The notes beneath the pieces are model-generated. The model was not told the DNA's origin. It did not search any database and saw nothing but the letters and a program-made list of their open reading frames with translations. 38,311 nucleotides of DNA, taken from NCBI RefSeq assembly GCF_003996855.1, contig NZ_NRQY01000002.1:424825-463135 (forward strand), read 5' to 3'. The first letter of the stretch is position 1, and the number at the start of each line of letters is the position of its first letter. This DNA comes from Morganella morganii. Lineage in GTDB: Bacteria; Pseudomonadota; Gammaproteobacteria; Enterobacterales; Enterobacteriaceae. Of the stretch, positions 30,121-38,311 are shown one piece after another. The position numbers and the translations under genes were made by a program.

Positions 30121-30186
30121 GACAAACGGTAATCTGTTTGTCCCTTAAACCAGATTTACTGGTGCTGCCCGTGTACCACGGGCAGC
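30121..30186 (-). other. Two tandem hairpins between rpoB and rpoC
   Basis: In the 108-bp rpoB-rpoC gap there is a perfect 10-bp stem (30164-30173 with 30177-30186, 3-base loop) and a perfect 7-bp stem (30121-30127 with 30136-30142). Neither is followed by a T-tract, so these are not intrinsic terminators. They may be processing or mRNA-stability elements. Confidence 0.6.
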
Positions 30187-30197
30187 CACAACGGTAA

Positions 30198-33100
30198 TTA
30201 CTCGTCTTCCAGCTCGATATTGATACCGAGGGAACGGATTTCTTTCAGCAATACGTTGAAAGATTCCGGCATTCCCGGTTCCATCTGATGACTGCCGTCG
30301 ACGATGTTTTTGTACATCTTCGTACGACCGTTAACGTCATCCGATTTCACAGTCAGCATCTCCTGGAGGGTGTAAGCGGCACCGTATGCTTCCAGTGCCC
30401 ACACTTCCATCTCCCCGAAGCGCTGACCACCGAACTGCGCCTTACCACCCAGCGGCTGCTGGGTAACCAGGCTGTAAGAACCGGTAGAACGCGCATGCAT
30501 CTTGTCATCAACCAGGTGGTTCAGTTTCAGCATGTACATATAGCCGACGGTAACCTGACGCTCGAACTGCTCGCCGGTACGGCCATCAAACAGTGTGATC
30601 TGACCGGAAGTCGGTAAATCAGCCAGAGTCAGTAATGCTTTGATTTCCTGCTCTTTTGCACCATCGAATACTGGTGTCGCTGTCGGCATACCTTTTTTCA
30701 GGTTGTCCGCCAGGCGCAGAACTTCTTCATCACTGAAGGTATTCAGATCCACTTTCTGACGCGGGTCGTTACCCAGGTCATAGGCTTTCTGGATGAATTC
30801 GCGTAATTTTGCGACTTCCTGCTGCTCTTTGATCATCTGGTTGATTTTGTCACCGATGCCTTTCGCAGCCATACCCAGGTGGGTTTCCAGAATCTGACCG
30901 ATGTTCATACGCGATGGTACGCCCAGCGGGTTCAGTACGATGTCAACAGGGTTACCTTTTTCATCGTATGGCATATCTTCGATAGGGTTAATTTTGGAGA
31001 TAACCCCTTTGTTACCGTGACGACCCGCCATTTTATCACCAGGCTGGATCTGACGCTTAACAGCCAGATACACTTTAACGATTTTCAGCACGCCCGGTGC
31101 CAGATCATCGCCCTGGGTGATTTTGCGGCGTTTCGCTTCCAGTTTCTTGGCGAACTCAGATTTCAGTTCATCATACTGCTCTGCCAGCTGTTCTAACTGA
31201 TTCTGTTTTTCTTCATCAGTCAGAGCCAGTTCTAACCAGCGCTCGCGCGGCAGTTTGTCCAGTTTGTCAGCTTCCATGCCGCCGTTGATCAGAACGGAAC
31301 GGATACGGCTGAACAGACCGGCTTCCAGAATCTGGAGCTCTTCGGTCAGGTCTTTCTTCGCGTCACGCAGCTGCATCTCTTCGATTTCGAGAGCACGCTT
31401 GTCTTTTTCCACGCCATCGCGGGTAAAGACCTGGACGTCGATAACGGTACCGGAAACGCCGTTCGGAACGCGCAGAGATGAATCTTTCACGTCTGACGCT
31501 TTTTCACCGAAGATAGCACGCAGCAGTTTCTCTTCCGGGGTTAACTGTGTTTCACCTTTCGGTGTCACTTTACCGACCAGAATGTCGCCGCCTTTCACTT
31601 CCGCACCGATATACACGATACCGGATTCATCCAGTTTGGAGAGCGCTGCTTCACCCACGTTCGGGATATCAGCGGTGATCTCTTCCGGCCCCAGTTTGGT
31701 GTCACGGGACACACAAGCCAGTTCCTGGATATGGATAGTGGTGAAACGGTCTTCCTGAACCACACGCTCGGATACGAGGATGGAGTCTTCGAAGTTGTAA
31801 CCGTTCCATGGCATAAATGCCACGCGCATGTTCTGACCCAGTGCCAGTTCGCCGAGGTCAGTTGACGGACCATCAGCCAGCACATCACCGCGTTCAACCG
31901 GCTCGCCCAGCGATACGCAAGGGGTCTGGTTGATACAGGTGTTCTGGTTAGAACGGGTATATTTGGTCAGGCTGTAGATGTCGATGCCCGCTTCGCCGGC
32001 ATACATTTCATCTTCATTGACCTTGATAACGATACGTGATGCGTCAACGTACTGAACAGTACCGCCGCGTTTAGCTACGGCTGTAACACCGGAGTCAACC
32101 GCTACCGCACGTTCCATACCGGTACCAACCAGCGGCTTGTCAGCGCGCAGAGTCGGAACCGCCTGACGTTGCATGTTCGCACCCATCAATGCACGGTTGG
32201 CGTCATCGTGTTCCAGGAACGGGATCAGGGATGCACCGACAGAAACCACCTGCTGGGTGGAAACGTCCATGTACTGAACCTGATCACGGCTGAATAAGCT
32301 GGATTCACCTTTGTTACGGCAGGTGATCAGTTCATCAACGAAGTGGCCATCGTCATCTAATACGGTGTTTGCCTGTGCAATGATGAAGTTGCCTTCTTCG
32401 ATTGCAGACAGGTAATGAATTTCATCAGTAACAATATCGTCACGCACTAAACGGTACGGGGTTTCCAGGAAACCATATTCGTTAGTCTGTGCATAAACAG
32501 ATAAGGAGTTGATCAGACCGATGTTCGGACCTTCAGGGGTCTCGATCGGACATACGCGGCCGTAGTGAGTCGGGTGAACGTCCCGGACTTCGAAGCCGGC
32601 ACGCTCACGGGTCAGACCGCCCGGGCCTAATGCTGAGATACGGCGTTTGTGCGTGATTTCTGACAGCGGGTTGTTCTGGTCCATAAACTGAGACAGCTGG
32701 CTGGAACCAAAGAACTCTTTAACCGCAGCAGAAATCGGCTTGGCGTTGATCATATCCTGAGGCATCAGGTTATCCAGATCACCCAGAGACAGACGCTCTT
32801 TCACTGCACGCTCAACACGGACCAGACCAACACGGAACTGGTTTTCTGCCATTTCACCGACAGAACGGATACGACGGTTACCTAAGTGGTCGATATCATC
32901 CACTTCACCGCGGCCGTTACGGATGTCGATCAGTTTCTTCATGACATCAGTAATGTCCTGCTGGCTCAGAATCCCGGTACCGTCAGAGTCATCACGACCC
33001 AGTGAACGGTTGAACTTCATGCGGCCGACCGCAGACAGATCGTAACGATCTTCAGAGAAGAACAGGTTCTCGAACAGATTTTCAGCAGCTTCGCGGGTTG

Positions 33101-34226
33101 GCGGCTCACCAGGACGCATCATGCGGTAGATTTCTACCAGTGCGCTTAAACGATCATTGGTCGGGTCCACACGCAGGGTTTCTGACATGTAGGCGCCGTG
33201 ATCCAGGTCGTTGGTGAACAGGGTTTCAATGGTTTTGTGACCGGACTGGCTCAGACGCGCCAGCAGATCCAGTGACATTTCCATGTTCGCCGCACAAATT
33301 AATTCGCCGGTCGCTTCATCGACGTAATCACGAGCAACCACTTTGCCTGCGATATATTCGACAGGAACTTCAATCTGGTTAACTTCGTCTTTTTCCAGCT
33401 GACGGATATGACGGGCAGTGATACGACGACCCTTCTCAATATAAACTTTACCGTTCGCTTCGATATCGAAGGAGGCGGTTTCACCACGCAGACGCTCAGG
33501 AATGAGGGTCATGGTCAGTTTATTATTGCGGATTTCAAAGGTGGTTTTGTCGAAGAACAGATTCAGAATGTCTTCGGTGCTGAAATTCATCGCACGCAGA
33601 ATGATCGATGCCGGTAATTTACGGCGGCGGTCAATACGGACAAATAAGTTGTCTTTCGGATCGAATTCGAAGTCCAGCCATGAACCACGGTAAGGAATGA
33701 TACGTGCGTTATACAGCACTTTACCGGAAGAGTGTGTTTTACCTTTGTCACTGTCAAAGAACACGCCCGGGCTGCGGTGTAACTGGGAAACGATAACACG
33801 CTCAGTACCGTTGATAACGAACGTTCCGTTTTCTGTCATGAGCGGAATCTCGCCCATGTAAACTTCCTGTTCTTTAATATCTTTAACTGTGCCTTCCGGT
33901 GCTTCACGCTCGTAAACAACCAGACGCAGTTTTACGCGCAGTGGTGCGGAAAAGGTAACGCCGCGGATCTGACATTCTTTAACGTCAAATACCGGCTCAC
34001 CCAGACGAAAGCTGACATATTGCAGTTCAGCATTACCACTGTAGCTCTGAATCGGGAAAACGGAACGGAACGCGGCTTCCAGGCCGTTCTGACCGTCCGG
34101 ATCGAGTTCAATGAATTTCTGGAATGAATCCAGCTGGATAGAAAGGAGATAAGGCACATCCAGCACTTGCGGACGTTTACCAAAATCCTTACGAATACGT
34201 TTCTTCTCGGTATAGGAGTAAACCAT
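30198..34226 (-). CDS. rpoB: DNA-directed RNA polymerase subunit beta
   Basis: Second catalytic subunit of RNA polymerase, 1342 aa as in E. coli, from ATG 34226 to the typical end [10 protein letters not shown]. The rifampicin-binding cluster ([20 protein letters not shown], then [12 protein letters not shown]) reads as the wild-type enterobacterial sequence, with no common resistance substitution. The conserved [13 protein letters not shown] block is present. It is expressed from the rplJL promoter through the rplL-rpoB attenuator and perhaps a local promoter. Confidence 0.98.
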   Translation of the reverse strand: MVYSYTEKKRIRKDFGKRPQVLDVPYLLSIQLDSFQKFIELDPDGQNGLEAAFRSVFPIQSYSGNAELQYVSFRLGEPVFDVKECQIRGVTFSAPLRVKLRLVVYEREAPEGTVKDIKEQEVYMGEIPLMTENGTFVINGTERVIVSQLHRSPGVFFDSDKGKTHSSGKVLYNARIIPYRGSWLDFEFDPKDNLFVRIDRRRKLPASIILRAMNFSTEDILNLFFDKTTFEIRNNKLTMTLIPERLRGETASFDIEANGKVYIEKGRRITARHIRQLEKDEVNQIEVPVEYIAGKVVARDYVDEATGELICAANMEMSLDLLARLSQSGHKTIETLFTNDLDHGAYMSETLRVDPTNDRLSALVEIYRMMRPGEPPTREAAENLFENLFFSEDRYDLSAVGRMKFNRSLGRDDSDGTGILSQQDITDVMKKLIDIRNGRGEVDDIDHLGNRRIRSVGEMAENQFRVGLVRVERAVKERLSLGDLDNLMPQDMINAKPISAAVKEFFGSSQLSQFMDQNNPLSEITHKRRISALGPGGLTRERAGFEVRDVHPTHYGRVCPIETPEGPNIGLINSLSVYAQTNEYGFLETPYRLVRDDIVTDEIHYLSAIEEGNFIIAQANTVLDDDGHFVDELITCRNKGESSLFSRDQVQYMDVSTQQVVSVGASLIPFLEHDDANRALMGANMQRQAVPTLRADKPLVGTGMERAVAVDSGVTAVAKRGGTVQYVDASRIVIKVNEDEMYAGEAGIDIYSLTKYTRSNQNTCINQTPCVSLGEPVERGDVLADGPSTDLGELALGQNMRVAFMPWNGYNFEDSILVSERVVQEDRFTTIHIQELACVSRDTKLGPEEITADIPNVGEAALSKLDESGIVYIGAEVKGGDILVGKVTPKGETQLTPEEKLLRAIFGEKASDVKDSSLRVPNGVSGTVIDVQVFTRDGVEKDKRALEIEEMQLRDAKKDLTEELQILEAGLFSRIRSVLINGGMEADKLDKLPRERWLELALTDEEKQNQLEQLAEQYDELKSEFAKKLEAKRRKITQGDDLAPGVLKIVKVYLAVKRQIQPGDKMAGRHGNKGVISKINPIEDMPYDEKGNPVDIVLNPLGVPSRMNIGQILETHLGMAAKGIGDKINQMIKEQQEVAKLREFIQKAYDLGNDPRQKVDLNTFSDEEVLRLADNLKKGMPTATPVFDGAKEQEIKALLTLADLPTSGQITLFDGRTGEQFERQVTVGYMYMLKLNHLVDDKMHARSTGSYSLVTQQPLGGKAQFGGQRFGEMEVWALEAYGAAYTLQEMLTVKSDDVNGRTKMYKNIVDGSHQMEPGMPESFNVLLKEIRSLGINIELEDE

Positions 34227-34302
34227 AGGGTTCCTCAGCTCGCTTGATCAGTGACCCAGCCTGCCCGTATTGACGGACAGTCGCTACAACTATCTAATTT
34301 GG

Positions 34303-34325
34303 ACAGAAAATTGAAAATTTTCTGT
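34303..34325 (-). other. Perfect inverted repeat in the rpoB leader
   Basis: ACAGAAAATT (34303-34312), loop GAA, AATTTTCTGT (34316-34325): a perfect 10-bp stem about 77 bp upstream of the rpoB start. It lacks a T-tract in the direction of transcription. Its role is unknown; an RNA-processing or protein-binding site is possible. Confidence 0.5.
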
Positions 34326-34399
34326 TAATACCCATTGCTATTACTCTTAAATCATTTCATTGCGCTGCTGACTACCGAGCTACCCGAGCGAATCGCAGT

Positions 34400-34427
34400 C
34401 ATATAACACAGTATATTAAGTCGTCAA
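34400..34427 (-). promoter_or_regulatory. Candidate secondary promoter upstream of rpoB
   Basis: On the minus strand a -35-like TTGACG (34422-34427) is followed 16 bp later by TATATG (34400-34405). The TATTGACGACTTAATATACTG stretch also appears, from memory, in the E. coli rplL-rpoB gap. An internal rpoB promoter is plausible but unproven. Confidence 0.4.
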
Positions 34428-34461
34428 TAGCAAAAAGTATTCGGAGAGTTTGCGGGTGTCA

Positions 34462-34479
34462 GATAACACAACTGTTATC
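34462..34479 (-). other. Stem-loop downstream of the rplL-rpoB attenuator
   Basis: GATAACA (34462-34468) and TGTTATC (34473-34479) form a 7-bp stem with a 4-base loop. In E. coli an RNase III processing site lies in this part of the rplL-rpoB gap; assignment of that role here is positional inference. Confidence 0.4.
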
Positions 34480-34507
34480 CCGAAAACACGCGCAAGCGCA
34501 TTAGCGC

Positions 34508-34538
34508 AAAAAGGCTGGTGACCAATAAGTCACCAGCC
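34508..34538 (-). terminator. rplL-rpoB transcription attenuator
   Basis: On the minus strand GGCTGGTGAC / GTCACCAGCC (34513-34522 and 34529-34538) with a 6-base loop is followed by TTTTTGCG. This is the partial terminator known between rplL and rpoB in E. coli, which lets only a fraction of polymerases continue into rpoBC. Confidence 0.92.
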
Positions 34539-34574
34539 ATCAGCCATTTTCAGGCTGCTACTGCAAAAAGTGGC

Positions 34575-34958
<384 letters not shown>

Positions 34959-35006
34959 TCAGAATAAGTTTATACGTTAAAAAGCAACGAAGAAAAGAAA
35001 GGGCAA

Positions 35007-35504
35007 TTAAGCTGCTTCTTTCTGATCGCGTAACGCTGCCAGAGTGCGAACCAGTTTGCCTGCAGAGGCTTCTTTCATGGTTGCCATCAGGCGCGCGATT
35101 GCTTCTTCGTAAGTCGGGAGTGTTGCTAAGCGATCGATATCTTTCGCTGCAATTAACTCACCTTCAAAGGCTGCGGCTTTAATCTCGAATGCAGGGTTCG
35201 CTTTCGCGAATTCTTTGAACAGACGAGCAGCAGCGCCCGGATGTTCATGAGAAAATGCAATCAAGGTAGGACCGACAAATACGTCTTTCAGGCACTCAGA
35301 AGAGGTACCTTCAACAGCACGACGCAGCAGGGTGTTACGTACTACACGTACAGTAACGCCAGCTTCACGACATGCTTTACGCAGACCGGTCATTTTATCT
35401 ACAGTTACACCACGGGAATCCGCGACAACTGCAGACAGCGCGCCTTTGGCAACTTCGCTGACTTCAGCAACAATCGCTTGTTTGTCTTGAAGATTTAATG
35501 CCAT
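35007..35504 (-). CDS. rplJ: 50S ribosomal protein L10
   Basis: Base of the L12 stalk and, with L7/L12, the translational repressor of its own mRNA. It has 165 aa, opening [20 protein letters not shown] with the RNA-binding N-domain and a C-terminal helix for L12 dimers ([16 protein letters not shown]). AGGAG precedes the ATG. It follows a long, structured leader that matches the L10 autoregulatory site. Confidence 0.98.
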   Translation of the reverse strand: MALNLQDKQAIVAEVSEVAKGALSAVVADSRGVTVDKMTGLRKACREAGVTVRVVRNTLLRRAVEGTSSECLKDVFVGPTLIAFSHEHPGAAARLFKEFAKANPAFEIKAAAFEGELIAAKDIDRLATLPTYEEAIARLMATMKEASAGKLVRTLAALRDQKEAA

Positions 35505-35769
35505 TAGCTTCTTGCTCCTGGTTTAGCCGGGTATACAACCCCGGAACTCACTTCACTCAGCACCGGAAGGTGGAGAGCGCTAAAACACGGTGAGCAGAAT
35601 ACTCGAATAAAATTCTTGTGGCTCTGTCACCGTCTACGCAGGAAAATTAAGTAATCACTTACACCTGCGGTCTTGGACGGGGCCCGGAAAAGGCCGGGCT
35701 CCAACCGAAATTCTGAGCTGTGCCTGATTCTGTGATAATTTCACAAATCAAATACAGTAAACATTGGGC
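35505..35769 (-). promoter_or_regulatory. rplJ leader (L10 autoregulation site)
   Basis: 265-nt untranslated leader. It contains the GGAGCCCGG/CCGGGC hairpin (35682-35699), a GACCGCAGG...CCTGCG pairing, the segment GTAGACGGTGACAGA and GCTCACCGT, all recognisable from the E. coli rplJ leader where the L10-L12 complex binds. This explains the 319-bp gap between rplA and rplJ. Confidence 0.85.
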
Positions 35770-35775
35770 GTCAGA

Positions 35776-35804
35776 TTCTACAGAAACCTGACCCCAATGT
35801 AAAG
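35776..35804 (-). promoter_or_regulatory. rplJL-rpoBC promoter (P-L10)
   Basis: On the minus strand: -35 TTTACA (35799-35804), exactly 17 bp, -10 TAGAAT (35776-35781). It lies just after rplA and starts the L10 leader, the same position as the main rplJL-rpoBC promoter in E. coli. Confidence 0.88.
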
Positions 35805-35823
35805 TGCTTATTATCCGCAGATA

Positions 35824-36957
<1,134 letters not shown>

Positions 36958-37040
36958 TTAAAAAATCCTCAATGTGGGTAATAGCGCCGGTTATCCCGGC
37001 TCCCCTATGAATACAGGCCCGCGCAGAAACGCGTGCCCCT
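36958..37040 (-). promoter_or_regulatory. rplKA leader
   Basis: 83 bp between the nusG terminator and rplK. A GCCGG/CCGGC hairpin (36986-36990 and 36996-37000) is a candidate L1 repressor-binding element. I could not identify a convincing -35/-10 pair; the promoter must lie in or just upstream of this stretch. Confidence 0.45.
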
Positions 37041-37080
37041 GAAAAACAAAAGGCGCGAAATTGTAGATAAATTTCCCGCC
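37041..37080 (-). terminator. secE-nusG terminator
   Basis: On the minus strand an 11-bp stem with one mismatch (37070-37080 with 37052-37062, 7-base loop) is followed by TTTTGTTTTT. It lies about 25 bp after nusG and separates the secE-nusG transcript from rplKA. Confidence 0.88.
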
Positions 37081-37105
37081 CTTTGCAAGTCCGGAAAAGA
37101 AACCG

Positions 37106-37651
37106 TTACGGTTTTTCGACCTGACTGAAATCCAGTTCGACCGGTGTTGCACGACCAAAAATAGAGACTGATACCTTCAGGCGGCTCTTTTCGTAATCGA
37201 CTTCTTCAACCACACCGTTAAAGTCTGCAAACGGACCATCGGAAACACGAACCATTTCGCCCGGCTCGAACAGCGTTTTCGGACGCGGCTTATCACCTAC
37301 CTGTTGCAGGCGGTTCATAATCGCATCAACTTCTTTATCGCTGATCGGTGCAGGACGATCGGATGTTCCGCCGATGAATCCCATTACACGCGGCACATTA
37401 CGCACCAGATGCCAGGATGCATCGTTCATCGCCATCTGAACCAGGACATATCCCGGGAAGAATTTGCGCTCACTTTTGCGGCGCTGACCGCTGCGGATCT
37501 CGACGACTTCTTCCGTTGGCACCATGACTTCGCCAAATGAATCATCCATCCCGTTGATTTTGATATGTTCACGCAGAGACTGCGCAACCCGGCTCTCGAA
37601 TCCGGAGAAAGCCTGGATGACATACCAACGTTTTTTAGGAGAATCCGACAT
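37106..37651 (-). CDS. nusG: Transcription termination/antitermination factor NusG
   Basis: Binds RNA polymerase and Rho or ribosomal protein S10. It has 181 aa as in E. coli. The N-terminal NGN domain ([19 protein letters not shown]) is followed by a C-terminal KOW domain ([20 protein letters not shown]). It starts 10 bp after the secE stop in a secE-nusG operon. Confidence 0.98.
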   Translation of the reverse strand: MSDSPKKRWYVIQAFSGFESRVAQSLREHIKINGMDDSFGEVMVPTEEVVEIRSGQRRKSERKFFPGYVLVQMAMNDASWHLVRNVPRVMGFIGGTSDRPAPISDKEVDAIMNRLQQVGDKPRPKTLFEPGEMVRVSDGPFADFNGVVEEVDYEKSRLKVSVSIFGRATPVELDFSQVEKP

Positions 37652-37661
37652 CTTTAGAACC

Positions 37662-38039
37662 TCAGAAGGATGTTATATAGGAAACAAGACGGACAAGGAT
37701 ACCATCAAGGCCCCATAACACTAACGACATAACTGCTGTGACTGCCGCAACGATAAGTGTTGTATGCAGTGTTTCCTGACGTGTAGGCCAGATCACTTTA
37801 CGCATTTCAACCCGGGCTTCGCGGGCAAAAGTCAGTGTCGCTTTGCCTTTCGTTGTCCACAGTGCAATACCACCGGCTAATGCGATGACGACAACGACTG
37901 CCAGCGCACGCAGCGCAAGATTAAATTCGCGGAAGTAGTAGTTCCCGCCGATGGCTGCGATCAGCAGAACTGCGACCACTAACCATTTGGCAACGTCAGC
38001 ACCACGGCCGTTTTGTTGAGCTTCGCTATTCGCACTCAT
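37662..38039 (-). CDS. secE: Preprotein translocase subunit SecE
   Basis: Inner-membrane subunit of the SecYEG channel. The ATG at 38039 ([13 protein letters not shown]) matches the E. coli N-terminus and gives 125 aa (E. coli 127); the frame opens 6 codons earlier. Three membrane segments are visible, with the conserved amphipathic stretch [20 protein letters not shown] before the last one. The preceding Shine-Dalgarno AGGTTGG is modest. Confidence 0.97.
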   Translation of the reverse strand: MSANSEAQQNGRGADVAKWLVVAVLLIAAIGGNYYFREFNLALRALAVVVVIALAGGIALWTTKGKATLTFAREARVEMRKVIWPTRQETLHTTLIVAAVTAVMSLVLWGLDGILVRLVSYITSF

Positions 38040-38127
38040 AAACCAACCTGTAACCATGAAATAAAAAAGTCAGCCGGACTGCCTCGCTGTTGCAAAACAA
38101 ATCAGACCAAAATTAAGGACAGATGCA

Positions 38128-38133
38128 ATTGTA
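38128..38133 (-). promoter_or_regulatory. Candidate -10 of secE-nusG
   Basis: TACAAT on the minus strand about 90 bp upstream of secE. The -35 region is poor (CTGGAT at 17 bp). Tentative. Confidence 0.35.
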
Positions 38134-38199
38134 TCTGACTTGGCGTCATAATCCAGCATGAGTTTCGTATTCTTCGAGATACTCACCATTCGTTGCGTG

Positions 38200-38250
38200 A
38201 GAGCCTATCTCACCAGTAGTTGATGATCAACTAGTGATGAGATAGGTTCT
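38200..38250. repeat. 51-bp near-perfect palindrome
   Basis: Arms 38200-38224 and 38226-38250 are complementary at 22 of 25 positions: two mismatches (213/237 and 216/234) and one G/T pair (203/247), around a single central base. It lies between the probable tufB terminator and secE. It has no T-tract, so it is not an intrinsic terminator. A MITE-like or palindromic repeat, an RNase III substrate or a protein-binding site are possible; I do not recognise it. Confidence 0.75.
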
Positions 38251-38266
38251 TCATAAGACAACGCAG

Positions 38267-38294
38267 AAAAAGGGCATCATTTGATGCCCTTTTT
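38267..38294 (-). terminator. Probable tufB terminator at the right edge
   Basis: AAAAAGGGCATCA (38267-38279), loop TT, TGATGCCCTTTTT (38282-38294): a perfect stem flanked by A and T runs, able to act in both directions. In E. coli tufB lies upstream of secE, and I infer this ends tufB just outside the window. Confidence 0.9.
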
Positions 38295-38311
38295 AGGATT
38301 ATTACATCCGT

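Noticed and set aside
32600..32760. Possible rifampicin-resistance changes in rpoB
   Set aside because: The rifampicin-binding segment reads as the wild-type enterobacterial sequence.

Overview
The window looks like a chromosomal segment of an enterobacterium of the order Enterobacterales, most likely Morganella morganii or a close relative. Two things suggest this: housekeeping proteins very close to E. coli in length and sequence (RpoB 1342 aa, RpoC 1408 aa, HupA, RplL, PurH), and a base composition that by eye is near 50% G+C, which is too GC-rich for Proteus or Providencia. The species is an inference; no database was searched.

The backbone follows the E. coli block rrnE - purHD - yjaH - hupA - yjaG - nfi - hemE - nudC - (rsd) - thiCEFSGH - rpoC - rpoB - rplL - rplJ - rplA - rplK - nusG - secE - (tufB). 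At the left edge (1-60) an rrn P1-type promoter points out of the window, divergent from purHD, which carries a perfect PurR operator. Bases 3206-7673 (minus strand) hold yjaH, hupA, yjaG, nfi, hemE and nudC. Bases 15055-20786 hold a TPP-riboswitch-controlled thiCEFSGH operon. Bases 25863-38039 (minus strand) hold the RNA polymerase / ribosomal protein / NusG-SecE block with its L10 leader, the rplL-rpoB attenuator and terminators. The right edge ends in a hairpin that is probably the tufB terminator.

Three accessory insertions interrupt this backbone. (1) 7764-13175: a six-gene operon encoding a solute-binding protein, a cytosolic alkaline-phosphatase-superfamily phosphodiesterase, two permeases, an ATPase and a HAD phosphatase. 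It is preceded by six tandem 11-bp TGTCA units, a textbook multiple Pho box. I read it as a phosphate-starvation organophosphate uptake-and-hydrolysis system of unassigned substrate. With a chemoreceptor gene (13253-14830) it occupies the place where rsd sits in E. coli. (2) 20821-24395: an AGCS amino-acid symporter and a broken Cys/Met-type PLP lyase, divergent from a MerR regulator, with a classic 19-bp-spacer MerR promoter in front of the lyase. (3) 24465-25778: a secreted polysaccharide deacetylase with apparent SH3b-like N-terminal repeats, just downstream of the rpoBC terminator.

The most interesting material is the Pho-box operon, the MerR-controlled lyase/symporter unit with its decayed enzyme, and a long, nearly perfect palindrome upstream of secE.
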